Assembly: GCF_014647795.1 (NCBI RefSeq)
Contig: NZ_BMPW01000003.1
Span: 372,001 to 436,000 of the forward strand
Direction: 5' to 3'
DNA: 64,000 bases
Source: Actinoplanes campanulatus
GTDB lineage: Bacteria > Actinomycetota > Actinomycetes > Mycobacteriales > Micromonosporaceae
The position numbers and the translations under genes were made by a program. The number at the start of each line of letters is the position of its first letter. Positions within the stretch are counted from its first letter, which is position 1. The notes beneath the pieces are model-generated. The model searched no databases. It was not told where the DNA came from and saw only the letters and a program-made list of their open reading frames with translations. This document shows positions 56,109 through 64,000 of the stretch, one piece after another.

Positions 56109-59100
56109 TCACCGCGTATGCCGCGGGGGCAGACCACTCGGCGCGGCCGACGGGTCGGGGTGCGCCCCGGGCGCGCTGGGCTCATCCGGCCGAACCGGCG
56201 CCGCCCCGCCCCGCGACGGCAGGCCGGACGGCGTGCCCCCGCCCTCGGCCGGCGCGGCCTCCGCTCCCGGCCGGCCCGCGGTGGCCGGGGCGCTCCCGCC
56301 CAAGTCCGGCGCCTGCAACGGGCTGCGGGCCGGGACATCGTGCTGCCCCATGTCCGGCGCCTGCAACGGGCTGCGGGCCGTGGACTGGCCCATATCCGGC
56401 GCCTGCAACGGCGGCCTACCCGTGCTCTGCCCCGAATCCGGCATCTGCAACGGGTCGCGGACCGTGGACTGGCCCATATCCGGCGCCTGCAACGGGCTGC
56501 GGACCGTGGACTGGCCCATATCCGGCGCCTGCAACGGGCTGCGGGCCGTGGACTGGCCCATATCCGGCGCCTGCAACGGCGGCCTACCCGTGCTCTGCCC
56601 CAAATCCGGCATCTGCAACGGGCTGCGGGCCGCGGACTGCCCCGCATCCGGTGCCTGCAACGGGGACCGGCCCATGCTCTGGCCCATGTCCGGCGGCTGG
56701 AGAGGGTTTCGAGTGGGCTCGTTGTGCTGACCCGTATAGGGAGCCTGCAGCGGAGAACGGTCCGGATCCTGCTGACCCGCGTCCGCTGATCGGGCGGTGC
56801 CCTCCTGGCCCAGATCCGGAACCTGCAACGGGGAACGGCCCAGATCATGCCGACCCGCCGATCGGCCGGTGCTGTCCTGCCCCATGTCCGGCGCCTGCGA
56901 CGACGGGCCGGCGGACCCTGCCGCCGTGCCTTCGCCCGGCGTGGGTGAGCCGTGCTGGCCCATGTCCGGCGCCGCGAACGCCGAGCCGGCGGGAGCGGAC
57001 GCCCCGGGCGTCGCGGCGGCCGCCGGGAAAGCGGCTGTCGGATCCGGCGCGGGAGAAGTCGTGAGCCCACCACCGGCCGCCTGCGTGGGGCGCGCCGAGC
57101 GGGTGAATCGGGGCGCGTCGAGCGGGCGGTTCTGCTGGCTGTAGGGCGGCGGCCGCCGGATCAGCTCGCCCAGATCCTCCGGGGCGCGCGGGCTGTCAAC
57201 GGCGGGCGCACCCCCGGCGGAGGCACTCCCGGCGGGTGCCTGCGCTCCCGGCCCGGATGCCGCCTGATTCGCCGGGCCCGGTCCCCCGTCTCCGAAGCCA
57301 CCGGCCCCGGCCGTGCCATGCCTCTGCGCATCCGGCCCGGCCGAACTCCGTCCCCGGTCGCCCGCCACCGGCTCGTCCGAGCCTTGACCAGCGCTTCCGT
57401 AGGAACCCTCGCCGGTAGCTCCCGGCGTGCCCGCGCCACCCGGCACGAAGCGACCCGAACCACCCGATCCAGGATCGCCGAATCCGGAATCACCGGCACC
57501 AGCCGACCCGGAACCACCGGGCTCGGGAACACTCGCACCCGCCAACCCCGAACCACCGATCCCAGGAGCACCCAAGCCCGAACCACCGATCCCACCCGAA
57601 CCACCGATCCCAGGAGCACCCGCGCCGGTCATCCCCGGATCCTGGAACCCAGGACCACCGGCACCGGTCATCCCCGGACCGCGGAACCCGGGAGTCGCCG
57701 GACTGGGTGGCAGCGAGCCGCCCAGTACCGGCCCAGCCTGTATCAATCCACCGACCACAATGCCGGATATCTCGGGCGGGACGGCTCCTGCCGGGCCGCC
57801 TCCCGGGATGGCGTCGGCCGGTCCTGGGACAGCCCTGCCGACCGTCGGGAAGGCACTGGTGGCTCCAGCGTCAGCGTCCGGAATCCCACCGCCACCGGCG
57901 CCACCCGACGTGCCGCCGGGGAAGCCCCCGCCCATCCCACCGGCACCGCCGCCCTCCCTGCCTTCCGCACGGCCCGCACCGAGAACGGACGAGCCCGGGA
58001 CCGACGAACCAGAACCCGGGAAACCGCGCTCCGACGATGCGGGAACCGCCGATCCCGGAACAGACGAACCCTGGACCGGCGAACCCTGGACCGGCGAACC
58101 CTGGACCGGCGAACCCAGGACCGGCGAACCCAGGACCGGCGAACCCAGGACCGGGGAACCCGAGGCGGGCGAACCCAGGACCGAGGAATCCGAGGCGGGC
58201 GAATCCGTGAAGCGTGAGCCCGGAACACCAGGGATCGATATCCCGGAATCGCCCGGCTCACCGGGCAGCCACGGCGGCCGGTTACCTTCCGGCCGCCCCG
58301 AAGCCGCCCATGCCCCGGTCTCCTCGGTGGCCCACGAGGGCACGGACGGTTCGGTCGGCGGCCAGGGCCGCGATTCCCTCCCCGCCGAGGCGGCCGGCGG
58401 TGGTGGCCAACTTCCGGGCCCGGAAGCCGGCCATCCCGCGGCGGGCCCGGCGCTCTCCGCGGGCGGACCCGGGGCGAGCGGGTCGTAGGCCGGCGGCGGA
58501 GGCACCGGTACCGCACCCCGCCCGGGCATCCCGCCGGGAGCCGGAGCGGATCCGGCTATCGGGCCGGCCGGACCGGCAGGACCGGAACGACCGCCAGGGC
58601 CGGGAGGGCCCGCAGGGCCGGGAGGGCCGGCAGGACCAGCGGTGGACGTTCCCGGCCCGGCGAGCGGGCCCGGCGCGTGGCCCGCGCCCGCCGCGGCGGA
58701 ACCGGCAACCGCGGCCGGGTCGACGGCCGGGTCGACGGCCGGGCCCGGCGAGCCTCCGGCGTCTGCCCCGGCCCCACCACCGCCCAGCAACCCGGAACCG
58801 GCGGCATCTGTCCTCGGCCCACCGCCCAGCGGCCCCAAACCGGCAGCATCTCTCCCCGGCCCACCGCCCAGCGGCCCGAAACCAGCGGCATCTCTCCCCG
58901 ACCCACCACCCAACGGCCCGAAACCGGCGGCGTCCGCTCCGGCCGCGTCAACCCCCTGCATGCCGAAGTGGTCGTACCCCAGGGAAGGGTCCGCGGGCGG
59001 GCCGGGAAATTCTGGAGCAGCAGCCGCAGAACCGTACGGAGAAGCAGGTGCGGTGTCATAGGAAGGGGACTCCTCAACGGCCCACGGCGGCGGCCCGGGA

Positions 59101-59354
59101 ACCGCCGACGGCATCAACCCGGACGAGTCCGGCACCCACGCCGGACGGGTCGCGGCGACCAGCCCGGACTCCTCGGCGAGCCCGGCCGCGACGAGGACCT
59201 CGGCCGCGGACTGTGCGGCACGGCAGGGCAGCGGTTCACCGCAGGCGGGGCAGTGCGTCATGCCGGCCGGGGCGCCGGACCCACCGCCGTGCGCCTCGGC
59301 CATCTCACGCGCGACGGTCGCCAGCACGCTCTCCGGTTTGACGTATGCCTTCAC
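56109..59354 (-). CDS. Large low-complexity repeat protein, function unknown
   Basis: A 1081-residue protein rich in Gly, Pro, Ala, Ser and Gln. Only the first 65 residues look folded: a helix (MKAYVKPESVLATVAREMAE) and HCPACGEPLPC (Cys35, 38, 44), a possible metal site. The rest is mainly tandem repeats. These are 14-residue DAAGFGPLGGGPGR units near residue 150, GSPVL/GSPVQ pentads near 390, Gly-rich FxGSG stretches near 560-660, and 14-residue SPLQAPDMGQSTAR units at about 860-1010. No signal peptide or transmembrane helix is seen, so it should be cytoplasmic or DNA/condensate-associated. It is divergent from the small membrane protein gene. Repeats have clearly expanded recently. Confidence 0.78.
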   Translation of the reverse strand: MKAYVKPESVLATVAREMAEAHGGGSGAPAGMTHCPACGEPLPCRAAQSAAEVLVAAGLAEESGLVAATRPAWVPDSSGLMPSAVPGPPPWAVEESPSYDTAPASPYGSAAAAPEFPGPPADPSLGYDHFGMQGVDAAGADAAGFGPLGGGSGRDAAGFGPLGGGPGRDAAGLGPLGGGPRTDAAGSGLLGGGGAGADAGGSPGPAVDPAVDPAAVAGSAAAGAGHAPGPLAGPGTSTAGPAGPPGPAGPPGPGGRSGPAGPAGPIAGSAPAPGGMPGRGAVPVPPPPAYDPLAPGPPAESAGPAAGWPASGPGSWPPPPAASAGRESRPWPPTEPSVPSWATEETGAWAASGRPEGNRPPWLPGEPGDSGISIPGVPGSRFTDSPASDSSVLGSPASGSPVLGSPVLGSPVLGSPVQGSPVQGSPVQGSSVPGSAVPASSERGFPGSGSSVPGSSVLGAGRAEGREGGGAGGMGGGFPGGTSGGAGGGGIPDADAGATSAFPTVGRAVPGPADAIPGGGPAGAVPPEISGIVVGGLIQAGPVLGGSLPPSPATPGFRGPGMTGAGGPGFQDPGMTGAGAPGIGGSGGIGGSGLGAPGIGGSGLAGASVPEPGGSGSAGAGDSGFGDPGSGGSGRFVPGGAGTPGATGEGSYGSAGQGSDEPVAGDRGRSSAGPDAQRHGTAGAGGFGDGGPGPANQAASGPGAQAPAGSASAGGAPAVDSPRAPEDLGELIRRPPPYSQQNRPLDAPRFTRSARPTQAAGGGLTTSPAPDPTAAFPAAAATPGASAPAGSAFAAPDMGQHGSPTPGEGTAAGSAGPSSQAPDMGQDSTGRSAGRHDLGRSPLQVPDLGQEGTARSADAGQQDPDRSPLQAPYTGQHNEPTRNPLQPPDMGQSMGRSPLQAPDAGQSAARSPLQMPDLGQSTGRPPLQAPDMGQSTARSPLQAPDMGQSTVRSPLQAPDMGQSTVRDPLQMPDSGQSTGRPPLQAPDMGQSTARSPLQAPDMGQHDVPARSPLQAPDLGGSAPATAGRPGAEAAPAEGGGTPSGLPSRGGAAPVRPDEPSAPGAHPDPSAAPSGLPPRHTR
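56347..56724 (-). repeat. 42-bp tandem repeat block coding PLQAPDMGQSTARS-type units
   Basis: Nine 42-bp units in register, several over 90% identical, with a higher-order repeat of four units (MPDLGQ/MPDSGQ types alternate with APDMGQ types). More diverged units extend to about 56900. Confidence 0.9.
58066..58200 (-). repeat. 15-bp tandem repeat block coding GSPVL/GSPVQ pentads
   Basis: Nine 15-bp units; the first three (GAACCCTGGACCGGC) and the next two (GAACCCAGGACCGGC) are identical within sets, and the last four have diverged. In frame. Confidence 0.9.
58801..58926 (-). repeat. 42-bp tandem repeat coding DAAGFGPLGGGPGR
   Basis: Three 42-bp units with about 85-90% identity, in frame near the 5' part of the large gene. 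Confidence 0.85.
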
Positions 59355-59628
59355 CGGTCTCCGCCCCCCATCCCCGGCTGTCCACGTGCCGGGACGGCAC
59401 TACGGTCTTGCCGGGTTCACACGGCCCGGCTCCAGTTCACCCCTTCGAGTGCTCCGGAAGGGTGATTTTCCGAAGATCTGTGCAGATCAGCGGGGCGGGG
59501 CGAGCGAATCGGGGTGATCCGGCGGCGGCCGGGCGGAGCAGGCGGTATGCAGAGACTGCATATTCACTCACGGTGGTGAAGCAGATTCCCTCCGTAGCAT
59601 TTGACGTATATCCAGGAGGTGACCCCCC

Positions 59629-60150
59629 ATGGACGACACCGAACTGCACCGCGAGCGGATCCTCCGGCACGTCAGTCCCATCATCACCGGCCGGTTCCTC
59701 GGCTTCCAGGCCTCCTACACCCGTGAGGTGCGGGTGGGACGCCCGATCGCGCTGGCCGTCTACGTGGCCGCCGGGATCGCCCAGATGATCGGCGCCCTGC
59801 TGCGGATGAAACCGTCCCGGCGCACTCTCAAGGAGCTCCGGAAGGGCCCGGAGTTCCTGGTGACGCCGGTGCGGCTGCGTGACGACCTCGGCCAGACGTA
59901 CGAGATCGAGATGCACGGCCAGCTCCCCCAGTCGGCCCTGCACCGTGGCGATCTGGTCCAGGTCCGCACCCAGCCGCAGACCGACCCGACCCTCCCGGTC
60001 CGCCTCGTGCAGGTGGTGAACCTGACCACCATGCAGCCGCTGACCCCGCGCATCCCGACCCAGTGGTCGCACATGGGCCCGGCGCTGCTGCTCCAGGCGG
60101 CGGTGGGGGTGGCGATCGCCGGAGGGTTGCTGGCCGCCCTGCTGGGATGA
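59629..60150 (+). CDS. Small conserved membrane-associated protein
   Basis: A 173-residue protein. A central part looks like a small beta domain (LRDDLGQTYEIEMHGQLPQSALHRGDLVQVRTQPQ) resembling an OB-like fold, with a moderately hydrophobic segment at residues 43-60 and a strong C-terminal transmembrane helix (LLLQAAVGVAIAGGLLAALLG). This would tail-anchor the domain in the cytoplasm. AGGAGGTGA lies 8 bases upstream, the best ribosome binding site in the window, so expression is probably high. It is divergent from the large repeat protein gene across 274 bases. No known domain is assigned with confidence. Confidence 0.8.
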   Translation: MDDTELHRERILRHVSPIITGRFLGFQASYTREVRVGRPIALAVYVAAGIAQMIGALLRMKPSRRTLKELRKGPEFLVTPVRLRDDLGQTYEIEMHGQLPQSALHRGDLVQVRTQPQTDPTLPVRLVQVVNLTTMQPLTPRIPTQWSHMGPALLLQAAVGVAIAGGLLAALLG

Positions 60151-60328
60151 TTTCCGGCCGGTCCGGGTAGAGACAGCGCCCATGGAAGATCGTTTGCCAG
60201 TCTGCCGAGAATGGACGGTCGGCACGGGGCGCCACACCATCGACAGCGGTCATCATGGGCGCAGGGGATGGCGGCTACGGCGCCGCGCGGTCTCCTGGCG
60301 TCTCTGACGGCTCGAAAGGTGGTGCGCG

Positions 60329-61807
60329 GTGGGCGAGAAAGTCGACCAGACCGATTTCACCCGTGAGGACCGGACCCGCTACCGGCAGAAGATCCGCCGC
60401 AGTCTCGACGTGTTCGCGACGATGTTGCGCGAGGCACGCTTCGAGTTCGAACGGCCACTGACCGGCATGGAGATCGAGCTCAACCTGATCGACGGCAACG
60501 CCGATCCGGCGATGCGCAACGCCGAGGTGCTGGGCGCGATCGCCGACCCCGACTTCCAGACGGAGCTGGGGCAGTTCAACATCGAGATCAATCTGCCGCC
60601 GCGGCGGCTGGCCGGCGACGACTTCGCGGAGCTGGAGCGTGGCCTTCGGGCCAGTCTCAATCAGGCGGAGCGGCGGGCCCGGGCGGCCGGCGCGCACATG
60701 GTGACGATCGGCATCCTGCCGACGCTGCGGCGTGAGCACCTCACCGGCGAGGCGCTCACCGTCAATCCCCGGTACCAACTGCTGAACGAGCAGATCTTCG
60801 CGGCCCGCGGCGAGGACCTGGACATCCGCATCGACGGGGTGGACCGGCTGGCCGTCACCACCGACACGATCGCGCCCGAGGCGGCGTGCACCAGCACCCA
60901 GTTCCATCTCCAGGTGAGCCCGGCGCAGTTCGCGGCGTACTGGAACGCCTCGCAGATCGTCTCCGGGGTGCAGCTGGCCCTCGGCGCGAACTCGCCGCTG
61001 CTGTTCGGCCGGGAGTTGTGGCGGGAGACCCGCATCCCGCTCTTCGAGCAGGCCACCGACACCCGGTCGGAGGAGATAAGAGCGCAGGGGGTACGCCCAC
61101 GCGTCTGGTTCGGGGAACGCTGGATCACCAGTGTCTTCGACCTGTTCGAGGAGAACGTCCGCTACTTCCCGGCGCTCCTGCCGATCTGCGACGTGCACGA
61201 TCCGGCCGAGATCCTGGAGCGGGGCGAGATCCCGGAGCTGAGCGAGTTGCGCCTGCACAACGGAACGGTCTACCGGTGGAACCGGCCGATCTACGCGGTG
61301 GTCAACGGCCGCCCGCACCTGCGGGTGGAGAACCGGGTGCTGCCCGCCGGGCCGACCGTCGCCGACACCATGGCCAACGCCGCGTTCTACTACGGCCTGG
61401 TCCGCTGCATCGCCGAGGCGGAGCGCCCACTCTGGACGCAGATGAGCTTCCGCGCCGCCGAGGAGAACTTCCACAACTGCGCCCGGCACGGCATCGACGC
61501 CAGCGTGTTCTGGCCCGGCCACGGCACGGTCCCGGTCACCGAGCTGGTGTTGCGCCGGCTCCTGCCGCAGGCCGCCGAGGGCCTGGACCTGTGGGGTGTC
61601 TCGCCGGCCCAGCGGGACCGGTTGCTCGGCATCATCGAGCAGCGCTGCCTGCGGCACCGCAACGGCGCGTCCTGGCAGGTGGAGACGTTGCACGAGATCG
61701 AGGCGCAGGGCGCGGACCGGCAGCGGGCGCTGCACGAGATGCTGCGCCGCTACCTGCCGCTGATGCACGACAACATCCCGGTCCACGAGTGGCCCCCGGG
61801 TAAGTGA
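60329..61807 (+). CDS. Glutamate-cysteine-ligase-like ATP-grasp-type ligase (GCS2 group)
   Basis: A 492-residue enzyme of the GCS2-type carboxylate-amine ligase superfamily. Conserved parts are LTGMEIELNLIDGN near residue 46 (metal-binding Glu), GQFNIEINLPPRRL near 82 and ACTSTQFHLQVSP near 188 (His). HLRVENRVLPAGPTVADTMANAAFYYG also has the family's Glu/Arg pattern. This group makes gamma-glutamyl or related amide bonds. Since the organism has mycothiol, the product is probably not glutathione; an EgtA-like ergothioneine role or a natural-product role is possible but unproven. The GTG start follows AAAGGTGGTGCGCG. It is convergent with the cob genes. Confidence 0.85.
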   Translation: MGEKVDQTDFTREDRTRYRQKIRRSLDVFATMLREARFEFERPLTGMEIELNLIDGNADPAMRNAEVLGAIADPDFQTELGQFNIEINLPPRRLAGDDFAELERGLRASLNQAERRARAAGAHMVTIGILPTLRREHLTGEALTVNPRYQLLNEQIFAARGEDLDIRIDGVDRLAVTTDTIAPEAACTSTQFHLQVSPAQFAAYWNASQIVSGVQLALGANSPLLFGRELWRETRIPLFEQATDTRSEEIRAQGVRPRVWFGERWITSVFDLFEENVRYFPALLPICDVHDPAEILERGEIPELSELRLHNGTVYRWNRPIYAVVNGRPHLRVENRVLPAGPTVADTMANAAFYYGLVRCIAEAERPLWTQMSFRAAEENFHNCARHGIDASVFWPGHGTVPVTELVLRRLLPQAAEGLDLWGVSPAQRDRLLGIIEQRCLRHRNGASWQVETLHEIEAQGADRQRALHEMLRRYLPLMHDNIPVHEWPPGK

Positions 61808-61811
61808 TCAG

Positions 61812-61860
61812 CTGGCTCTCAGTGCTGTCTCACGGCCGCTGAAACAGCACTGACAGCCAG
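61812..61860. terminator. Imperfect long hairpin between the ligase and cobE-like genes
   Basis: CTGGCT-ct-CAGTGCTGT pairs with ACAGCACTG-ac-AGCCAG around a 15-base loop. It begins just after the ligase stop and overlaps the last 14 codons of the cobE-like gene. Confidence 0.65.
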
Positions 61861-62244
61861 CCGCGAAGATCCGGCCGGGCGGGCGACCGCGACCGTCACG
61901 CCGGAGCGCACCCGCTTCGGGACGATCAGGCGGCCGCCCGGACCGGCGGCCCGCAGGGCGGCGGCCTCGGCCACACTCGGCGTGCCGACCGCCGTCCCGA
62001 CCGCGGCGCTGGGTGTGGGCACCGGCTGCGCGGCCAGCTCGGAAGCCGGGAACCCGGCCAGGCGCCACCCGGCCGCGGCCGCGAACTCCCGCGGACCGTC
62101 CTCGGCGGCCCGCCGGTCGAGCGTGGCCAGAACCGCGACCGGGGAGCACGCCAATCCCGCACCGGCCAGGACGCCGCGGACCGCGTCGGAGAGGACTCCG
62201 GCGGTCACCCCGGCGCGTGCGCCGAACCCGACGACCAGCGTCAC
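61819..62244 (-). CDS. cobE: CobE/GbiG C-terminal-type cobalamin biosynthesis protein
   Basis: A 141-residue single-domain protein of the CobE/CbiG C-terminal family, involved in removal of the extruded C20 fragment in corrin ring synthesis. It has the start VTLVVGFGARAGVTAGVLSDAVRGVL, then ACSPVAVLATLDRRAAEDGPREFAAAAGW, PVPTPSAAVGTAVGTPSVAEAAALRAAG and ending LIVPKRVRSGVTVAVARP. All family blocks are kept. The GTG start overlaps the cobB stop by four bases (GTGA), so translation is coupled in the order cobO-cobB-cobE. Gene symbol by family; in other species the domain is fused to CbiG. Confidence 0.85.
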   Translation of the reverse strand: MTLVVGFGARAGVTAGVLSDAVRGVLAGAGLACSPVAVLATLDRRAAEDGPREFAAAAGWRLAGFPASELAAQPVPTPSAAVGTAVGTPSVAEAAALRAAGPGGRLIVPKRVRSGVTVAVARPAGSSRLAVSAVSAAVRQH

Positions 62245-63590
62245 GCGGCCGCCGCCCGAACCAGCCGCTCCGCGATCCCGCGCTGCCCCGCCCAGTGCAG
62301 GTGCAGGTAGGAGGCGTGCACCGACGGTGTCGCGAACCCCTCCGGATCGGCGCCCCGCCACGCCCACGCCGCCTGCCCGGCCGGGGACAGCAGCAGCCCC
62401 GACCGCGGATGCGCCACGGTCCGGTGGAACTCGTGCCCGGTCACCCGGGTCCCGGCCACCGCGAGCGGGCTGTCGCCGAGCGCGACCGCGTCCCGGTAGC
62501 CGAGGGTCAGCGTCGGCGTCATCACCGCCTCGGCGTCGAGGACCCCGCACATCGGCTCGCCGTCCAGGGTGCGGCACAGCCACAGCAGCCCGGCGCACTC
62601 GGCGGCGATCACCCCGCCCGCCGACGCGAACGACCGCACCGACTCCCGGAGCGGCTCGTTGGCGGACAGCGACGACGCGTACACCTCGGGGAACCCGCCG
62701 CCCACCACCAGCGCCCGCGTCCCCTCGGGCAGGGCCTTGTCGTGCAGCGGGTCCACGGTCACCACGTCGGCTCCGGCACCGGCCAGCAATTCGCGCGTCT
62801 CGGCGTACGAGAAGGAGAAAGCCGGACCACCGGCGAGGGCGACCAGGGGACGGCCCGGAACCGGCGTCTCGCTGACCGGTGTCCAGGCCCGGAAGGGCAG
62901 GGGTGGCGCCGAGCGGGCCACCGCCGCGACCGCCTCGAGATCGACGGACGTGGCGATCAGCGCGGCCAGCGCGTCGACCGAGGCCAGCGCTTCGGCGCGC
63001 CGTTCCGCCGCCGGGATCAGCCCGAGATGCCGGGAGGGAGCGGCCACCGCGTCGGCGCGGCGCAGCGCGCCCAGCACCGGCGTGCCCACCTCCTCGCAGG
63101 CGTCCCGGAGGATCTGCTCGTGCCGCTCCGAGCCGACCCGGTTGAGGATCACGCCGGCCAGCCGCACCGTCCCGAAGCTGCGGAAACCGTGCACCACGGC
63201 GGCGATCGACCGCCCCTGCGCGGCGGCGTCCACGACCAGGATCACCGGCGCGTCGAGCAGCGCGGCCACCTGAGCGGTCGAGCCGGTGTCCCCCGCCCCG
63301 GTACGCCCGTCGTAGAGCCCCATCACTCCTTCGACGATCGCCAGCTCAGCGCCCTGCGCCCCGTGCGCGAACAGCGGCCCGACCAGATCCTCCCCGACCA
63401 GCACCGGATCGAGGTTGCGGCCGGGCCGCCCGGCGGCGAGCGCGTGATAGCCCGGGTCGATGTAGTCCGGCCCCACCTTGAACGGCGCCACCGGCACCCC
63501 ACGCCGCGCGAACGCCGCCAGCAGCCCGGTGGCCACGGTCGTCTTCCCGTGCCCCGACGCCGGCGCCGCGATGACCAGCCGGTCTACCAT
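62241..63590 (-). CDS. cobB: Cobyrinate a,c-diamide synthase CobB/CbiA
   Basis: A 449-residue enzyme that amidates the a and c side chains of hydrogenobyrinate/cobyrinate using glutamine and ATP. The N-terminal ATP domain begins LVIAAPASGHGKTTVATGLLAA (P-loop near residue 8) with FKVGPDYIDPGYHALAAG. A central VEGVMGLYDG-type motif (LAIVEGVMGLYDGRTGAGDT) follows. The C-terminal class I glutaminase-like domain has LVVGGGFPEVYASSLSANE and the nucleophile Cys in GVIAAECAGLLWLCRTL, with His in HEFHRTVAH. All are complete. Its ATG overlaps the cobO stop by seven bases. Confidence 0.96.
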   Translation of the reverse strand: MVDRLVIAAPASGHGKTTVATGLLAAFARRGVPVAPFKVGPDYIDPGYHALAAGRPGRNLDPVLVGEDLVGPLFAHGAQGAELAIVEGVMGLYDGRTGAGDTGSTAQVAALLDAPVILVVDAAAQGRSIAAVVHGFRSFGTVRLAGVILNRVGSERHEQILRDACEEVGTPVLGALRRADAVAAPSRHLGLIPAAERRAEALASVDALAALIATSVDLEAVAAVARSAPPLPFRAWTPVSETPVPGRPLVALAGGPAFSFSYAETRELLAGAGADVVTVDPLHDKALPEGTRALVVGGGFPEVYASSLSANEPLRESVRSFASAGGVIAAECAGLLWLCRTLDGEPMCGVLDAEAVMTPTLTLGYRDAVALGDSPLAVAGTRVTGHEFHRTVAHPRSGLLLSPAGQAAWAWRGADPEGFATPSVHASYLHLHWAGQRGIAERLVRAAAA

Positions 63591-64000
63591 TCGATGCCCT
63601 GCTGCCCCTTGCGCCCGGCGTCCATCGGGTGCTTCACCTTCGTCATCTCGGTGACCAGGTCGGCGGCCGCCACCAGGTCCGGGTGCGCGTCCCGCCCGGT
63701 GATCACCACATGCTGGGTGCCCGGCCGCTCCCGCAGCGTCGTGATCACGTCCTCGACGTCCACCCAGCCCCACTTCATCGGATAGGTGAACTCGTCCAGC
63801 ACATAGAACCGGAACGTCTCCGCGGCCAGGTCCCGCTTGATCTGCGCCCACCCTTCGGCGGCCTCGGCGGCGTGGTCCCGCTCGCTGCCCGCACGCTGGA
63901 TCCAGGACCAGCCCTCACCCATCTTGTGCCAGGTCACGGGCGTCTGGTGCAAACCGCCGAGCGCTTTGAGCGCGGCCTCCTCGCCGACCTTCCACTTCTC
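63584..64000 (-). CDS. cobO: Cob(I)yrinic acid a,c-diamide adenosyltransferase CobO, 3' part only
   Basis: The C-terminal 138 residues of CobO, which attaches the adenosyl group to the corrinoid. The gene is cut by the right edge; the N-terminal P-loop region is missing. Visible family blocks are EKWKVGEEAALKALGGLHQ, VTWHKMGEGWSWIQRAGSERD, FYVLDEFTYPMKWGWVDVEDV and HVVITGRDAHPDLVAAADLVTEM, ending KVKHPMDAGRKGQQGIEW. The stop codon overlaps the start of cobB, so the three cob genes form one coupled unit. Confidence 0.95.
   Translation of the reverse strand, partial: EKWKVGEEAALKALGGLHQTPVTWHKMGEGWSWIQRAGSERDHAAEAAEGWAQIKRDLAAETFRFYVLDEFTYPMKWGWVDVEDVITTLRERPGTQHVVITGRDAHPDLVAAADLVTEMTKVKHPMDAGRKGQQGIEW

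Noticed and set aside
56952-58488. Proline-rich proteins on the plus strand opposite the large repeat gene
   Set aside because: Long open frames there are mirror images of the repeats. They lack ribosome binding sites and have worse third-position GC.
61819-64000. Cobalamin riboswitch near the cob genes
   Set aside because: The promoter of this operon is outside the window, and no B12-box-like sequence is visible between the overlapping genes.

Overview
The window is high-GC actinomycete DNA, most likely from Actinoplanes or a close relative in the Micromonosporaceae. This rests on gene content, not on any database search: a Pup-proteasome locus, the mycothiol ligase MshC, the mycothiol-linked gene string mshC / SCO1664-like / DUF3090 / histidine phosphatase, a SecA2, a DUF397 gene beside an XRE-DUF5753 regulator, an F420-type LLM oxidoreductase, and third-codon GC near saturation. 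I see no tRNA, rRNA, insertion sequence, prophage, integrase or CRISPR array.

Layout. 1-5.3 kb, minus strand: Pup-proteasome locus reading arc (ATPase), an acyltransferase, dop, pup and the start of prcB, which runs off the left edge. 5.4-12.5 kb: ferredoxin, a conserved hypothetical, the tRNA m1A58 methyltransferase, a site-2 type protease, a RecB-like nuclease, a NarL-type regulator with an internal tandem repeat, a HAD phosphatase and a lipoprotein metallopeptidase. 12.7-20.9 kb: an ABC exporter pair, a CDP-alcohol phosphotransferase, a PAC2 protein, the XRE/DUF397 pair and a GntR regulator. 20.8-26.5 kb: a signalling region with two decayed genes (a hydrolase and a response regulator) on either side of an intact orphan histidine kinase, a membrane protein, and then a complete kinase/regulator pair. 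26.5-27.3 kb: two paralogous small secreted proteins.

27.5-37.5 kb: mshC and its partners, LLM oxidoreductase, aldo/keto reductase, M20 peptidase, hemerythrin-domain protein and LysR regulator. 37.5-48.6 kb: a ClpC-type ATPase with a ClpP-docking tripeptide, a NYN protein, a compact four-gene unit of coiled-coil proteins around an FtsK-like ATPase (40.9-45.6 kb), DUF72, a DksA-type zinc finger protein, a kinase-fold protein with a ruined P-loop and a receiver-less winged-helix regulator. 48.9-55.9 kb: secA2, then a partner-switching module in which two STAS-HATPase fusions flank a CheR/PAS protein and face a sigma factor fused to a STAS domain. 56.1-64 kb: a 1081-residue repeat-built low-complexity protein, a small membrane protein, a GCS2-like ligase and cobE/cobB/cobO, with cobO cut by the right edge.

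The least-explained parts are the FtsK-like/coiled-coil operon, the fused partner-switching set, and the repeated appearance of young in-frame tandem repeats inside coding sequence: 18-bp units in the nuclease, 36-bp units splitting the neighbouring receiver domain, and 42-bp and 15-bp units in the large protein. Strong hairpins separate most convergent genes, so transcription units can be drawn with some confidence.
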